Assembly (NCBI GenBank): GCA_944386775.1
Contig: CALXCJ010000009.1
Span: 1-37,389, forward strand
Length of the DNA stretch: 37,389 nt
Direction: 5' to 3'
Source: an uncultured Clostridia bacterium
Lineage (GTDB): Bacteria > Bacillota > Clostridia > TANB77 > CAG-508
Positions within the stretch are counted from its first letter, which is position 1. Every line of letters starts with the position of its first letter. The notes beneath the pieces are model-generated. The model ran no database searches, was not told the DNA's origin, and saw only the letters and a program-made list of their open reading frames with translations. A program made the position numbers and the translations under genes. Shown piece after piece: positions 25,612 through 34,100 of the stretch.

Positions 25612-26746
25612 TTCTATACTCCTTAATTGTTTCTATTAAATTATTGCAAATAGTATTTACTATTTCTTCTGAAAGATATGGGTGCATTGGTAAACTTAAC
25701 ACTCTTTCAGATAGGTTTTCAGAAATTTTTAAGTCTTCAACATTGTAATTATAATCTTTATATACAGTTTGCTTATGTAATGGTTTTGGATAATATACCA
25801 TTGTTGGTATTCCCTTTTCTTTCATTTTTGTTTGTACGTAATTTCTTTCTTCTTGATTGTTTAATAAAATAGTGTATTGTGCCCAACTACTAATATATCC
25901 CTCTGGTACCTTAGGTACTTTTACATAATCTTGAAGTTTTTCTTTATATAAATTTGCGAATTTATTTCTATTATCTAGTTCATATTCTTTAAATGCTTTT
26001 AATTTTGGCAATAAAACTGCTGCCTGTATTGTATCTAATCTAGAATTTAATCCTAGTCTTACATTATCATATTTAAAGCTTCCTTTTCCGTGTACTCGAA
26101 TTGACAAAATCAATTTATATAATTCTTCATTATCAGTAAAAACTGCTCCTCCATCGCCATAACATCCTAATGGTTTTGCAGGGAAAAAAGATGTGGTAGC
26201 TATGTCACCAAATGAACAAGCTTTTTTATTTCTTATACTACCTCCAAATCCTTGTGCTCCATCTTCTATTAAAAATAAATTATATTTTTTTGCTATTTGC
26301 TTTATTTTATCATAATTTGCAGGTTGTCCAAATAGATCAACTGCAATAATTGCTTTCGGATTTAGCTTTCCTTCCTTAATAACCTTTTGTATAGTGTTTT
26401 CCAATTTTTCTGCATCCATATTAAAGTAATCTTCATATGAATCGATAAAAATAGGTGTAGCACCACGTAAAGATACTACTTCTGCAGTAGAATAAAAAGT
26501 AAATGTTGGAACAAAAACCGCATCATTTTTGCCTACTTCTATGGCCATTAATGCTATTGTTAAAGCATCTGTACCATTTGAACATGTTGCACAATATTTT
26601 ACTCCAACATATTCTGCTAATTCTTTTTCTAGTTCTTTTACTTCTTCACCTAATATATAATTACCATCTATTAAAACTTTATTAATATTTTCTTGTATTT
26701 GATTTTCTAATTTTTTATATTGTGTTTTTAAATCTATAAATTCCAT
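25601..26746 (-). CDS. wbpE: WbpE-type PLP aminotransferase
   Basis: This 381-residue DegT/DnrJ/EryC1/StrS aminotransferase uses pyridoxal phosphate to place an amino group at C-3 of the keto sugar made by WbpB. Visible motifs are CSNGTDALTIAL, VFVPTFTFYSTAEVV, EDGAQGFGG (Asp162) and TTSFFPAKPLGCYGDGGA with the PLP lysine at 191. RVHGKGSFKYDNVRLGLNSR follows. FFPAKPLGCYGDGGA is the pattern of the WbpE-like branch. It lies 21 bases after wbpB. Confidence 0.93.
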   Translation of the reverse strand: MEFIDLKTQYKKLENQIQENINKVLIDGNYILGEEVKELEKELAEYVGVKYCATCSNGTDALTIALMAIEVGKNDAVFVPTFTFYSTAEVVSLRGATPIFIDSYEDYFNMDAEKLENTIQKVIKEGKLNPKAIIAVDLFGQPANYDKIKQIAKKYNLFLIEDGAQGFGGSIRNKKACSFGDIATTSFFPAKPLGCYGDGGAVFTDNEELYKLILSIRVHGKGSFKYDNVRLGLNSRLDTIQAAVLLPKLKAFKEYELDNRNKFANLYKEKLQDYVKVPKVPEGYISSWAQYTILLNNQEERNYVQTKMKEKGIPTMVYYPKPLHKQTVYKDYNYNVEDLKISENLSERVLSLPMHPYLSEEIVNTICNNLIETIKEYRNEQ

Positions 26747-26767
26747 TTCTTTTTTCCTTCTTCCTGT

Positions 26768-27847
26768 TTATTTATCAAATCTTCCATAAAAATCCATTGT
26801 AGAGCATTTATCTAAAGGTAATTTAACTGGTTTTCCTTCTGCTGCAGATTTATAAATTGCCAATACTAATTCTAAAGCTCTTCTTCCTGCTTCACCATCT
26901 ACTAATGGTTTTCTATTTGTTTCAATTGCTGTAATCACATCTTTATATAGTGGATTATGCCCAAAACCATATATATTCTCTGGCACTTCACTATTTTCTT
27001 CTTTTATTTTTTCTTCATTTTCTAATTCATTTTCAAATTTCCATTCTTCTAACATATTAACAGATTTTCCTCCAGCTTTTGCAGTTCCTGTCTTTCCGAA
27101 TATATATAATGTTTCTTCTAAATTACTAGGATATATATCTGTTGTTCCTTCTATCATTCCATATACACCATTTTTAAATTTAATTATTGCTAAACCTAAA
27201 TCTTCAGCTTGAATATATGGATGATTTAAGTTATCTGTATAAGCACATACTTCTTCTATTTCGTCTCCAAGCATCCATCTTAATAAATCAATATTGTGTA
27301 TGCATTGATTCATTAGTGCTCCGCCATCTTGTTCCCAAGTTCCTCTCCAAGGAGCTTGCTCATAATAGCTTTTGCCTCTATTCCACCTTATATGTGCTGT
27401 TCCATACATAATTTTGCCAAATTTTCCTTCTTCTACTGCTTGTCTTATTTTTTGAATTGACTTATTAAATCTGTTTTGATGATTTGCACATACTACAAGA
27501 TTTCTTTCTTTTGCCTTGTTTATTATTTTGTCAGCATCTTCCAAAGATAAAGCAATTGGTTTTTCTATAATGACATTTGCTCCTAATTCTAAACAATTTA
27601 TTGCAATTTCTGCATGCTTTCCGCTTTCAGTTGCAATTGCAACTAATTGAGGCTGTTCTTTTTTTAGCATTTCCTTATAATCTGTATATCTTTTTATGTT
27701 TGAATTATCAATTTCAAATTTACTTAATAAATTCTCCATATGTTCTGGTATAATATCACAAACAGCCACAATTTCTAGGTTATTTTTTATTGCTGCTGCT
27801 AAGTGATTTGGTGATATTCTTCCACACCCTATTAATGCATATTTCAT
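26768..27847 (-). CDS. wbpB: WbpB-type Gfo/Idh/MocA dehydrogenase
   Basis: This 359-residue NAD-dependent oxidoreductase has the N-terminal GCGRISPNHLAAA nucleotide site, the sugar-contact EKPIAL (95-100), and NQCIHNIDLLRWMLGD with the likely catalytic His. It should oxidise C-3 of UDP-GlcNAcA, giving the 3-keto sugar that WbpE aminates; in the known pathway WbpB and WbpE act as a pair. The order wbpB-wbpE-wbpD-wbpA, then the epimerase, supports the assignment. It begins 11 bases after the initiating transferase gene. Confidence 0.92.
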   Translation of the reverse strand: MKYALIGCGRISPNHLAAAIKNNLEIVAVCDIIPEHMENLLSKFEIDNSNIKRYTDYKEMLKKEQPQLVAIATESGKHAEIAINCLELGANVIIEKPIALSLEDADKIINKAKERNLVVCANHQNRFNKSIQKIRQAVEEGKFGKIMYGTAHIRWNRGKSYYEQAPWRGTWEQDGGALMNQCIHNIDLLRWMLGDEIEEVCAYTDNLNHPYIQAEDLGLAIIKFKNGVYGMIEGTTDIYPSNLEETLYIFGKTGTAKAGGKSVNMLEEWKFENELENEEKIKEENSEVPENIYGFGHNPLYKDVITAIETNRKPLVDGEAGRRALELVLAIYKSAAEGKPVKLPLDKCSTMDFYGRFDK

Positions 27848-27858
27848 TTTATTTCCCC

Positions 27859-28500
27859 CTATCCTACTTCTTTATAAACTTTATTGTTTTGCTTTTGAAT
27901 TTTTAATTCATTTATTTCTTGCTTAATACCTACTTCAGATATTTCTGCATCTGCTTTTGAAAAAACAGTTTTTATTGTTTCCAATATTATTTTTAAATCA
28001 AATTTAAAACTAATATTATGTACATATATTAAATCATAATCGATTTTTCTAAATATGTTTATGCCATTTCTTCCTTTTACTTGTGCTAAACCAGAAATTC
28101 CTGGCAAGACATCTGCTCTTTTCTTTTGTTCATCAGTAAACCACTCATAGTATTCTGGAATCCAAGGTCTTGGTCCTATAAAACTCATTTCACCTTTTAA
28201 GATATTAAATAATTGCGGCAATTCATCTAAACTTGTCTTTCTTATGAATTTTCCTACTTTAGTCACCATTTGCTCGTGAGATAAATTACTTTTTAATTCT
28301 TCTCTTTCAATTTTCATTGACCTAAATTTGTAGACATTAAATTTTTTTAATTTTTTGCCAATTCTTTTAGATTTATAAATAATAGGTCCACCATCTTCAA
28401 TTTTAATGGCGATTGCTATAATTAACATTGGAATAGCAAAAATTACTAAAATGATAATAGCTAATATACAATCTAATATTCTTTTAATTATATGATACAT
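27859..28500 (-). CDS. PglC/WcaJ-type initiating phosphoglycosyl transferase
   Basis: This 213-residue enzyme places the first sugar-1-phosphate on undecaprenyl phosphate. It has a single N-terminal membrane hairpin (about 9-33), then GGPIIYKSKRIGK, NVYKFRSM, the catalytic pair in TSLDELPQLFNILKGE, SFIGPRPW and PGISGLAQVKGRNG. The short length without extra membrane segments places it in the small PglC-like group. It is the first gene of the long leftward operon and has its own promoter at 28532-28560. The sugar it transfers is not readable; a HexNAc is usual for the group. Confidence 0.93.
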   Translation of the reverse strand: MYHIIKRILDCILAIIILVIFAIPMLIIAIAIKIEDGGPIIYKSKRIGKKLKKFNVYKFRSMKIEREELKSNLSHEQMVTKVGKFIRKTSLDELPQLFNILKGEMSFIGPRPWIPEYYEWFTDEQKKRADVLPGISGLAQVKGRNGINIFRKIDYDLIYVHNISFKFDLKIILETIKTVFSKADAEISEVGIKQEINELKIQKQNNKVYKEVG

Positions 28501-28531
28501 AAAGTCTCCCCCTTTTAAAACTTTTATGTTT

Positions 28532-28560
28532 AATTTATCACATTAGTTTTTATTAATCAA
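28532..28560 (-). promoter_or_regulatory. Promoter of the polysaccharide assembly operon
   Basis: On the minus strand TTGATT (28555-28560), a 17-base spacer ending TGTGA, then TAAATT (28532-28537). The predicted leader is about 25 bases, and an AGGGGGAGA ribosome site precedes the ATG. This is the only good promoter I see ahead of the closely packed genes from 28500 down to about 13.7 kb. Confidence 0.6.
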
Positions 28561-28579
28561 GTGTCGAAAAATGACACTT
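28559..28579. promoter_or_regulatory. Spo0A-box-like inverted repeat at the operon promoter
   Basis: AAGTGTC (28559-28565) and GACACTT (28573-28579) are perfect 7-base arms around GAAAAAT. The plus strand reads TGTCGAA at 28562-28568, an exact match to the Spo0A box, and the opposite half TGTCATT is a weaker copy. It overlaps the promoter -35 by two bases, a position used by Spo0A as an activator. As RNA on the plus strand it could also look like a terminator, but no plus-strand gene needs one here. Confidence 0.5.
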
Positions 28580-28822
28580 TTTTTACATTCTTGTTAATTA
28601 TACCACATTATATTCTATATTGTCTATGAATTTTTAAAATAATTTTTATTTTTTTATGCTTTGTATATTTCTATTTTTTGTCTTATGTTAATCTGTAAAA
28701 AGTCAGCGATTTTTTATATAAAATTCCTTGTTGTAACTATTTTTTTATTTAGTAAATGTATGTGGTAACTTATTTATTTACTAATTTGTTTATCATAAAC
28801 TAGATTTGCAATCGAACCATTT

Positions 28823-31174
28823 TTATATAATTTCTGCTATTATATTCTTAATAGCAATTAAATCTATTAAATTTATATCACCATTATCCAAATTAATATC
28901 AGCAGCCTTCAAATATTCTTCTTCTAATGTGTCCAATCCAACAATATATCTTTTCATTTTAGCCAAATCAATAAGATTAACTAATCCATCAGAATTTAAA
29001 TCCCCCTTTACAATTAGTAAATAATTCTCATCATTTTCACAAACAATAGTATCACTTGTTGCTATTATTTCTCCTTCTTGTAATATTTCTCCTTGCCTTG
29101 TTACTTCGTACTCTATTCCTAAATTTAAATCTTGCTTTAACTGTTCTAAAGTCATTCCTGCATTTATATTTAATATCATATTATTATCTATACTATAGTT
29201 ATCTGAATTATCTATAATAACTTCTGTAGCCAAATTTTTGTCACTATAAAATGCTTTCATTGTTCTAAGTAATGACATATTATAATTATATATATATGCT
29301 TTATCTGGTAAATTGTATGTAGCCATTAATTTTTCATTATTTACATCATTAATATATTCTTCGCAATAATACATATATAGCTCATTTTTTCTTTTGCTAT
29401 TGTCTACTTCATTAATTTTTATACCATTAATGTTTAAATTAGGTAAGTATAAATCATAGCCAAAATCATGTACATCAGTATCTTGCTCATAATATATTCC
29501 AAATGCAACTATGGTTTCTGCAATGGTTGGATTATATGTGCAATTCTCTATATTGATGTTTCCATTCCAAGTACTTCCATAATCCGAACGCAAAATAACA
29601 AATCCTGTGTCTGAAACTGCCGAGGTATTTTTAATGTTTAATTCTCCACTTCCTACAAGAATAATACCTTTTACTCCAACCTCACAATTATAAATATTCA
29701 AATTGTGTGCTCCACAATGTGCATCAATTCTATTTAATACGCAATTTTCATATGTTACATCTTTTATGTAATTCGTTCCTGTAATTCCCCATCTATTATT
29801 TTCATAGATATCATTTGACACTACATTTTTTATTAATACATTGGTGTTATATTCTAATACTAAGTCATAAGTAGAAAATGTCTTATATTTATGACTGTAT
29901 AATTCGCAATTAGTTATACTTACTTCACATGCATTAGATATTCTTAAAAATCCATAGTACGATCCTCCTACAATATCTTTATTACTTACAGTATGATTAA
30001 TATTGTCTATTATAGTATTACTTCTATAGCATCTTATATTCCTTCGAAAGTATTCATTATTATATTCTTTATCATCTTCTGGTAATATAGTTATAAAATT
30101 AGCGTTTTTTATTGTGATAATTTCGTCAGATATTGGAAGCATTTTTATTGATGTAATTTCATCAAAATCCCATTGTATATCATTTAGTATATTTCCATCA
30201 TTGTCTATTCTAAAAATATCTTGTTGTATGTTTCCAGAATTAGCATTAGCACCATCTCTAATAAACTGCCTTTTATTTTCATTATATACAATACATAATC
30301 TAGAGCCATATCCTTCTAATTCTGGTATTTTGGTAGTTTGCCTATTTAATTGTATTTCTTCTAATATTTCTTTATCTTTTATGGTTATAGTTGTTGCATT
30401 ATAGTTTATATAAAATATTGAATATTTTCTTGTCTCCAAATTTTCTATGTCTTCATCGTGAATAAAAATCTCAGCATTTCCCCAATCTGTAGAAGTTTGT
30501 ATCAGTATTGGTTGCAATTCATCTAGTTTATATATATGATAAGTATCTTGTGTTGCCCTTACCTCATATCCATATTTATTTGCATAATCATGTGCTGCCT
30601 TAAAGTTTGGATAATTATCATAACCCTCATCAGTTTTTGCCCCAAAATCTTCATATGTTATATATTTAGCACCTGTTTCCTCATCTATATGTGGCTCTAT
30701 AATTTGTTCATCTATTTCTGAAAAAGATTCTTGTTCTTGACCTATGGCATAAAAATTCGTGTTAATATCTTCTTGGTTTGGATAATTTAAGTTATTATTC
30801 GGATTTCCTTCATAATTGTTATTAGGATTTTCTCCAAAATTATTGTTGTTTGTTCCCTCATAATTATTATTTTCATCATTATTTTCCGCAATTGAACTAC
30901 TTGTGTCTTCTGTATTATTTTGATTATTATCATCATCGTCATCGTCATCATCATAATTAAAATCATCTTCTTCATCTGGTACTTCTGAATATAAATCTTC
31001 AAAATAGTCTGCCTCTAATTCTTCAATTAGCTTGTCATTATTCGGATCTTCAACATTACTATGCAATTTAGTACTCTGATTATAGTTAACTTCAATCGCT
31101 GTAGCTCCAAGAATTACTATACATATTATTAAACTAATAACTAAGATTACAACCCTCTTCTTATTGTTTCTCAC
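28823..31174 (-). CDS. Dockerin-bearing beta-helix surface protein
   Basis: The 783-residue product has an N-terminal membrane or signal segment (about 8-27), then an acidic, low-complexity linker (about 45-150) with an eight-Asp run and Asn-rich repeats. From about 168 it reads YITYEDFGAKTDEGYDNYPN, the usual opening of pectate-lyase-3/tail-spike-like parallel beta-helices. Helix-like rungs (SITNCELYSH, LNIYNCEVGV, NINIENCTYN) run to about 600. A small domain with MTLEQLKQDL precedes a type I dockerin (724-783). Its second calcium loop has one extra residue (DINLDNGDIN). The catalytic role, if any, is unknown; lyase, epimerase or pure binding are all possible. The start is GTG with GAGGGA about 11 bases upstream. 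It lies between glf and the glycan operon. Confidence 0.82.
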   Translation of the reverse strand: MRNNKKRVVILVISLIICIVILGATAIEVNYNQSTKLHSNVEDPNNDKLIEELEADYFEDLYSEVPDEEDDFNYDDDDDDDDNNQNNTEDTSSSIAENNDENNNYEGTNNNNFGENPNNNYEGNPNNNLNYPNQEDINTNFYAIGQEQESFSEIDEQIIEPHIDEETGAKYITYEDFGAKTDEGYDNYPNFKAAHDYANKYGYEVRATQDTYHIYKLDELQPILIQTSTDWGNAEIFIHDEDIENLETRKYSIFYINYNATTITIKDKEILEEIQLNRQTTKIPELEGYGSRLCIVYNENKRQFIRDGANANSGNIQQDIFRIDNDGNILNDIQWDFDEITSIKMLPISDEIITIKNANFITILPEDDKEYNNEYFRRNIRCYRSNTIIDNINHTVSNKDIVGGSYYGFLRISNACEVSITNCELYSHKYKTFSTYDLVLEYNTNVLIKNVVSNDIYENNRWGITGTNYIKDVTYENCVLNRIDAHCGAHNLNIYNCEVGVKGIILVGSGELNIKNTSAVSDTGFVILRSDYGSTWNGNINIENCTYNPTIAETIVAFGIYYEQDTDVHDFGYDLYLPNLNINGIKINEVDNSKRKNELYMYYCEEYINDVNNEKLMATYNLPDKAYIYNYNMSLLRTMKAFYSDKNLATEVIIDNSDNYSIDNNMILNINAGMTLEQLKQDLNLGIEYEVTRQGEILQEGEIIATSDTIVCENDENYLLIVKGDLNSDGLVNLIDLAKMKRYIVGLDTLEEEYLKAADINLDNGDINLIDLIAIKNIIAEII

Positions 31175-31204
31175 GTACTATTTATTCCCTCGTATTTTAT
31201 ATTT

Positions 31205-31229
31205 AGGTTTTTAGGATACCTATAAACCT
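31205..31229 (-). promoter_or_regulatory. Hairpin between glf and the dockerin beta-helix gene
   Basis: AGGTTTTTAGG and CCTATAAACCT pair with one mismatch around a 3-base ATA loop. It lies 31 bases upstream of the GTG start. No U-run follows on the minus strand, so it is more likely a leader or processing structure than a terminator. Confidence 0.35.
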
Positions 31230-31279
31230 TTCTTAATTTTTTAAGCTTGTTTATTTGTTATCTAATCACATTTGCTATA

Positions 31280-32386
31280 TTAGCAAAGTTCTTCATCTAC
31301 CTTTTGTAATGCTTTCTCAATCACCTTATCCATATCATAATATTTATATTCACCAAGTCTTCCTCCAAATACCACTTTTTTATCAGTATTTGCTAAAGCT
31401 TTGTATTTTTCATATAAATTATTATTTTTTTCATCATTAATAGGGTAATATTCATCTTTTCCTTTCTCCCATTTATCTGGATATTCTTTTGTAATAACTG
31501 TTTTCTTACTTTCAGTATCAAATTCAAAGTGTTTGTGTTCTATAATTCTAGTATAAGGTACATCAAATTCAGTATAATTTACAACTGCATTTCCTTGATA
31601 GTTTTCTTCATCTAAAATTTCTGTTTCAAATCTTAGACTTCTATATTCTAGCTGTCCATATTTATAATCATAATATTTATCTATTGGTCCTGTAAATATT
31701 ATTTTTTCTGCAATATTTTCTATTTTTTTTCTATGTTCAAAAAAGTCATAATTTAAGTTTACTTCTATTCCATCTAACATTTTTTCAATTATTTTTGTAT
31801 ATCCACCTATTGGGATTCCTTGGTATTTATCATTAAAGTAATTATTGTCATATGTAAACCTAACTGGCAATCTTTTTATTATAAAACTTGGAAGTTCTGT
31901 TGCTTTTTTGCCCCATTGTTTTTCTGTGTATCCTTTTACTAGTTTTTCATATATTGTTTTACCTACTAAACTTATTGCTTGTTCTTCTAAGTTTTGTGGT
32001 ACTTTTATATTTGCTTCTTGTTTTTCTTCTTCTATTTTTTGTTTGGCATCTTTTGGTGTTATTACTCCCCAAAGTTCGTGGAATGTGTTCATATTAAATG
32101 GCATATTGTATAATTCGTTTTTGTATCTTGCAACAGGTGAATTTGTGTATCTATTAAATTCTGCAAATTGGTTTATATAGTCCCATACTTTTTTGTTGCT
32201 TGTGTGGAATATATGTGCTCCATATTTGTGTACATTTATTCCTTCTATTTGTTCTGTGTATATATTTCCTCCTATGTGATTTCTTTTTTCTATGACTAGT
32301 ACTTTTTTTCCTCTTTTTTTGGCTTCATATGCAAATATTGCTCCATATAGGCCTGAGCCTACAATTAGGTAATCATATTTTTCCAT
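31280..32386 (-). CDS. glf: UDP-galactopyranose mutase
   Basis: Glf is a flavoenzyme that converts UDP-galactopyranose to UDP-galactofuranose. The 368-residue protein has the FAD-binding GSGLYGAIFAYEAKKRGKKV, EKRNHIGGNIYTE, HKYGAHIFHTSNKKVW, then TEKQWGKKATELP, PIGGYTKIIEKM and the C-terminal FGGRLGEYKYYDMDKVI. Length and motifs match the family. It implies galactofuranose in the glycan, though no dedicated galactofuranosyltransferase can be named. AGGAG lies 6 bases before the ATG. It lies outside the main operon, so it may be transcribed with the dockerin gene downstream. Confidence 0.96.
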   Translation of the reverse strand: MEKYDYLIVGSGLYGAIFAYEAKKRGKKVLVIEKRNHIGGNIYTEQIEGINVHKYGAHIFHTSNKKVWDYINQFAEFNRYTNSPVARYKNELYNMPFNMNTFHELWGVITPKDAKQKIEEEKQEANIKVPQNLEEQAISLVGKTIYEKLVKGYTEKQWGKKATELPSFIIKRLPVRFTYDNNYFNDKYQGIPIGGYTKIIEKMLDGIEVNLNYDFFEHRKKIENIAEKIIFTGPIDKYYDYKYGQLEYRSLRFETEILDEENYQGNAVVNYTEFDVPYTRIIEHKHFEFDTESKKTVITKEYPDKWEKGKDEYYPINDEKNNNLYEKYKALANTDKKVVFGGRLGEYKYYDMDKVIEKALQKVDEELC

Positions 32387-32437
32387 TGTATACTCCTTAA
32401 ATCCAAATTATTTTATTGTAATTTTATATTATATATT

Positions 32438-32483
32438 AAATTTAAATTATTTATTATAAATTTATAATAAATAATTTAAATTT
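32438..32483. repeat. Perfect 46-base palindrome made only of A and T
   Basis: The two 23-base arms meet between 32460 and 32461 with no loop and no mismatch, and no G or C occurs in it. It lies in the 138-base gap between the SLH amidase stop and the glf start. As RNA it could fold into a long weak hairpin and act as a terminator for the amidase gene, but there is no GC core or clear U-run. Confidence 0.85.
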
Positions 32484-32524
32484 TTATTCTAAATATCAAT
32501 TTATTTTTATATAATAGTAATTTG

Positions 32525-33844
32525 TTATTTTACTCTAGTACAGTATTTATAAAGCATAGCTGCTACATCTGCACGTGTTGCATTTCCTTGTGGATTTAAA
32601 TATTTACTGCTATTTCCTTCTAATACTCTTACTCCTACTGCCCATGTTATTTGCTCTATTGCATTACTTGATATTTTATTTGCATCTTTAAAACTATTTA
32701 AATTTGCTGTTTGCTTTTCATATTTTCCTTTATATTGTGTATAGTGTGCAAGCATTACTGCAAGTTGCTCTCTTGTAATTGGGTCTTCTGGTCCAAAGTT
32801 TCCATTGTTATAGCCATGTATTATTCCATTTTGAGTTGCCCATTTTACTGCTACATAATAATATTCTTCTGTGTCTTGCACATCTGGGAATTTACTTACA
32901 CCTGGAACATAAGGCTCCCCTTCCATTCTATGAAGAATTGTAACTAACATACCTCTTGTTAAATTATCTTCTGGTGCAAATGTTGTTTGATTATATCCTT
33001 TAATTAGATTATGCTCATATGTATATTTTACAGCATCATGATACCAGTCATCTAAATATATATCATTAAATGGTGTGTTTCCTTTTTGCTTTTTCTTTTT
33101 TAATCCAAATTGATCTACAACTGCTTTTCCATCAGCTTCAGCAAGTTTTTTTAGGTCTGCATCAGAATCTATAAATTTATAATCTGTTCCTTTCAAAAAG
33201 CAATGCTCAATTATTGCAGCAGGTACACCTTCTCCAGCTTCTACTTTTGCTGGTACTGCTCCTGCAGGTGAGATTACCCCATAATCTATTTTACAACCTC
33301 TCATAGAATAACATATTATTCCATAATAATCTGCTCTAGTTCCATCTGAGTAAACATCAGTTGAATCACTTCTTAATCTAGTTTTTACTCCTCTATTTGC
33401 TATTCCTAAACTTCCTAAATTGCCTAGTACTTTATTGCCAAAAGCTGTCATGTTCTTGTTGTATTTATCTAAAGAAGTGTTAGCTGTTACCCAAACCTCT
33501 GCACCATTTGCAGTTCCAGTTTCAGTACTATTTAAATGTATACTTAATACTAAATCTGCATTTTTCTCTCTTGCAAAAATTGCTCTATCAAAAATTTCTA
33601 ATTCTCCTCCTGAAAATCCATTATGTGTCATATATACTGTTACATCATAATCTGATAAGTAATCACGTAAATATCTTGCAATTTTTAAATTTAGGTCTTT
33701 TTCAAGTTCTCCTCCTTGTGCTATTGCTCCTGACTCACCACCTCCATGACCTGGGTCTATTACTACAGTAAAGCCAAAAACTTTTCCTGAAAATAGTATC
33801 ATTGCAAGTACAAATAAAAAGCTTATAATATATTTTTTCTTCAT
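32525..33844 (-). CDS. N-acetylmuramoyl-L-alanine amidase with three SLH domains
   Basis: This 439-residue exported peptidoglycan hydrolase has a signal peptide (about 1-24) and an Amidase_3 domain (about 26-246). Zinc and catalytic residues are His33 (DPGHGG), Glu48 (GELEKDLNL), His103 (SIHLNS) and Glu213 (IIEHCFL). Three SLH repeats (about 258-439) should tether it to a wall polysaccharide, with the TRGMLVTILHRMEG and TREQLAVML segments visible. The enzyme cuts the bond between muramic acid and L-Ala. It has its own promoter (33883-33911). The SLH part is close in sequence to those of the next two genes. Confidence 0.95.
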   Translation of the reverse strand: MKKKYIISFLFVLAMILFSGKVFGFTVVIDPGHGGGESGAIAQGGELEKDLNLKIARYLRDYLSDYDVTVYMTHNGFSGGELEIFDRAIFAREKNADLVLSIHLNSTETGTANGAEVWVTANTSLDKYNKNMTAFGNKVLGNLGSLGIANRGVKTRLRSDSTDVYSDGTRADYYGIICYSMRGCKIDYGVISPAGAVPAKVEAGEGVPAAIIEHCFLKGTDYKFIDSDADLKKLAEADGKAVVDQFGLKKKKQKGNTPFNDIYLDDWYHDAVKYTYEHNLIKGYNQTTFAPEDNLTRGMLVTILHRMEGEPYVPGVSKFPDVQDTEEYYYVAVKWATQNGIIHGYNNGNFGPEDPITREQLAVMLAHYTQYKGKYEKQTANLNSFKDANKISSNAIEQITWAVGVRVLEGNSSKYLNPQGNATRADVAAMLYKYCTRVK

Positions 33845-33882
33845 AACATTTCCTCTTTCTTTATTAAAATTTTGTCTTTAAC

Positions 33883-33911
33883 ATTTTATATCATTAAATA
33901 AAATATTTCAA
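33883..33911 (-). promoter_or_regulatory. Promoter of the SLH amidase gene
   Basis: On the minus strand TTGAAA (33906-33911), a 17-base spacer and TAAAAT (33883-33888), about 39 bases before the start codon. Confidence 0.6.
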
Positions 33912-33959
33912 CATTTTTTATGTTTTTTTACAAATTCATTTTGGTCATTCAGACTCCTT

Positions 33960-34028
33960 GTTACCATTTTTGGTCATTTTGGGACAGGTCCCGAGTTACC
34001 ATTTTTGGTTAATTTGGGACAGGTCTTA
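33960..34028. repeat. Two tandem 35-base GGGACAGGTC units
   Basis: Units begin at 33960 and 33995. Each reads GTTACCATTTTTGGT, then CATTTTGGGACAGGTC or AATTTGGGACAGGTC. A third degenerate GGGACATG follows at 34034-34041, and a partial TTTTGGTCATT precedes at 33939-33949. GGGACAGGTC-type repeats look like remnants of a small mobile or repetitive element; that origin is an inference. Confidence 0.75.
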
Positions 34029-34058
34029 GGTTTGGGACATGTTTTAAAATAGTAGCAA

Positions 34059-34099
34059 AAAAATGGCTAATTGTGACCTGGTCACGATTAACCATTTTT
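34059..34099 (-). terminator. Long hairpin terminator of the CAP/LRR/SLH gene
   Basis: Twenty-base arms with two mismatches meet around a single base; the core GTGACC-T-GGTCAC is perfect. It starts just after the stop at 34101 and is followed by seven U in the minus-strand RNA, so it should terminate the upstream gene. Confidence 0.7.
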
Positions 34100-34100
34100 C

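Larger units (their letters stand above)
28501..28822. other. Gene-free stretch upstream of the assembly operon
   Basis: This 322-base gap holds the operon promoter (28532-28560), a Spo0A-box-like inverted repeat (28559-28579), and a 9-base inverted repeat TTAGTAAAT/ATTTACTAA (28749-28757 and 28776-28784). The last lies 39 bases past the stop of the dockerin beta-helix gene but is followed by A, not U, in that transcript, so it is not a standard terminator. I see no gene. Confidence 0.6.

Noticed and set aside
28559..28579. Plus-strand intrinsic terminator
   Set aside because: The stem is followed by a T run on the plus strand, but no plus-strand gene ends here; a regulatory site at the operon promoter fits better.
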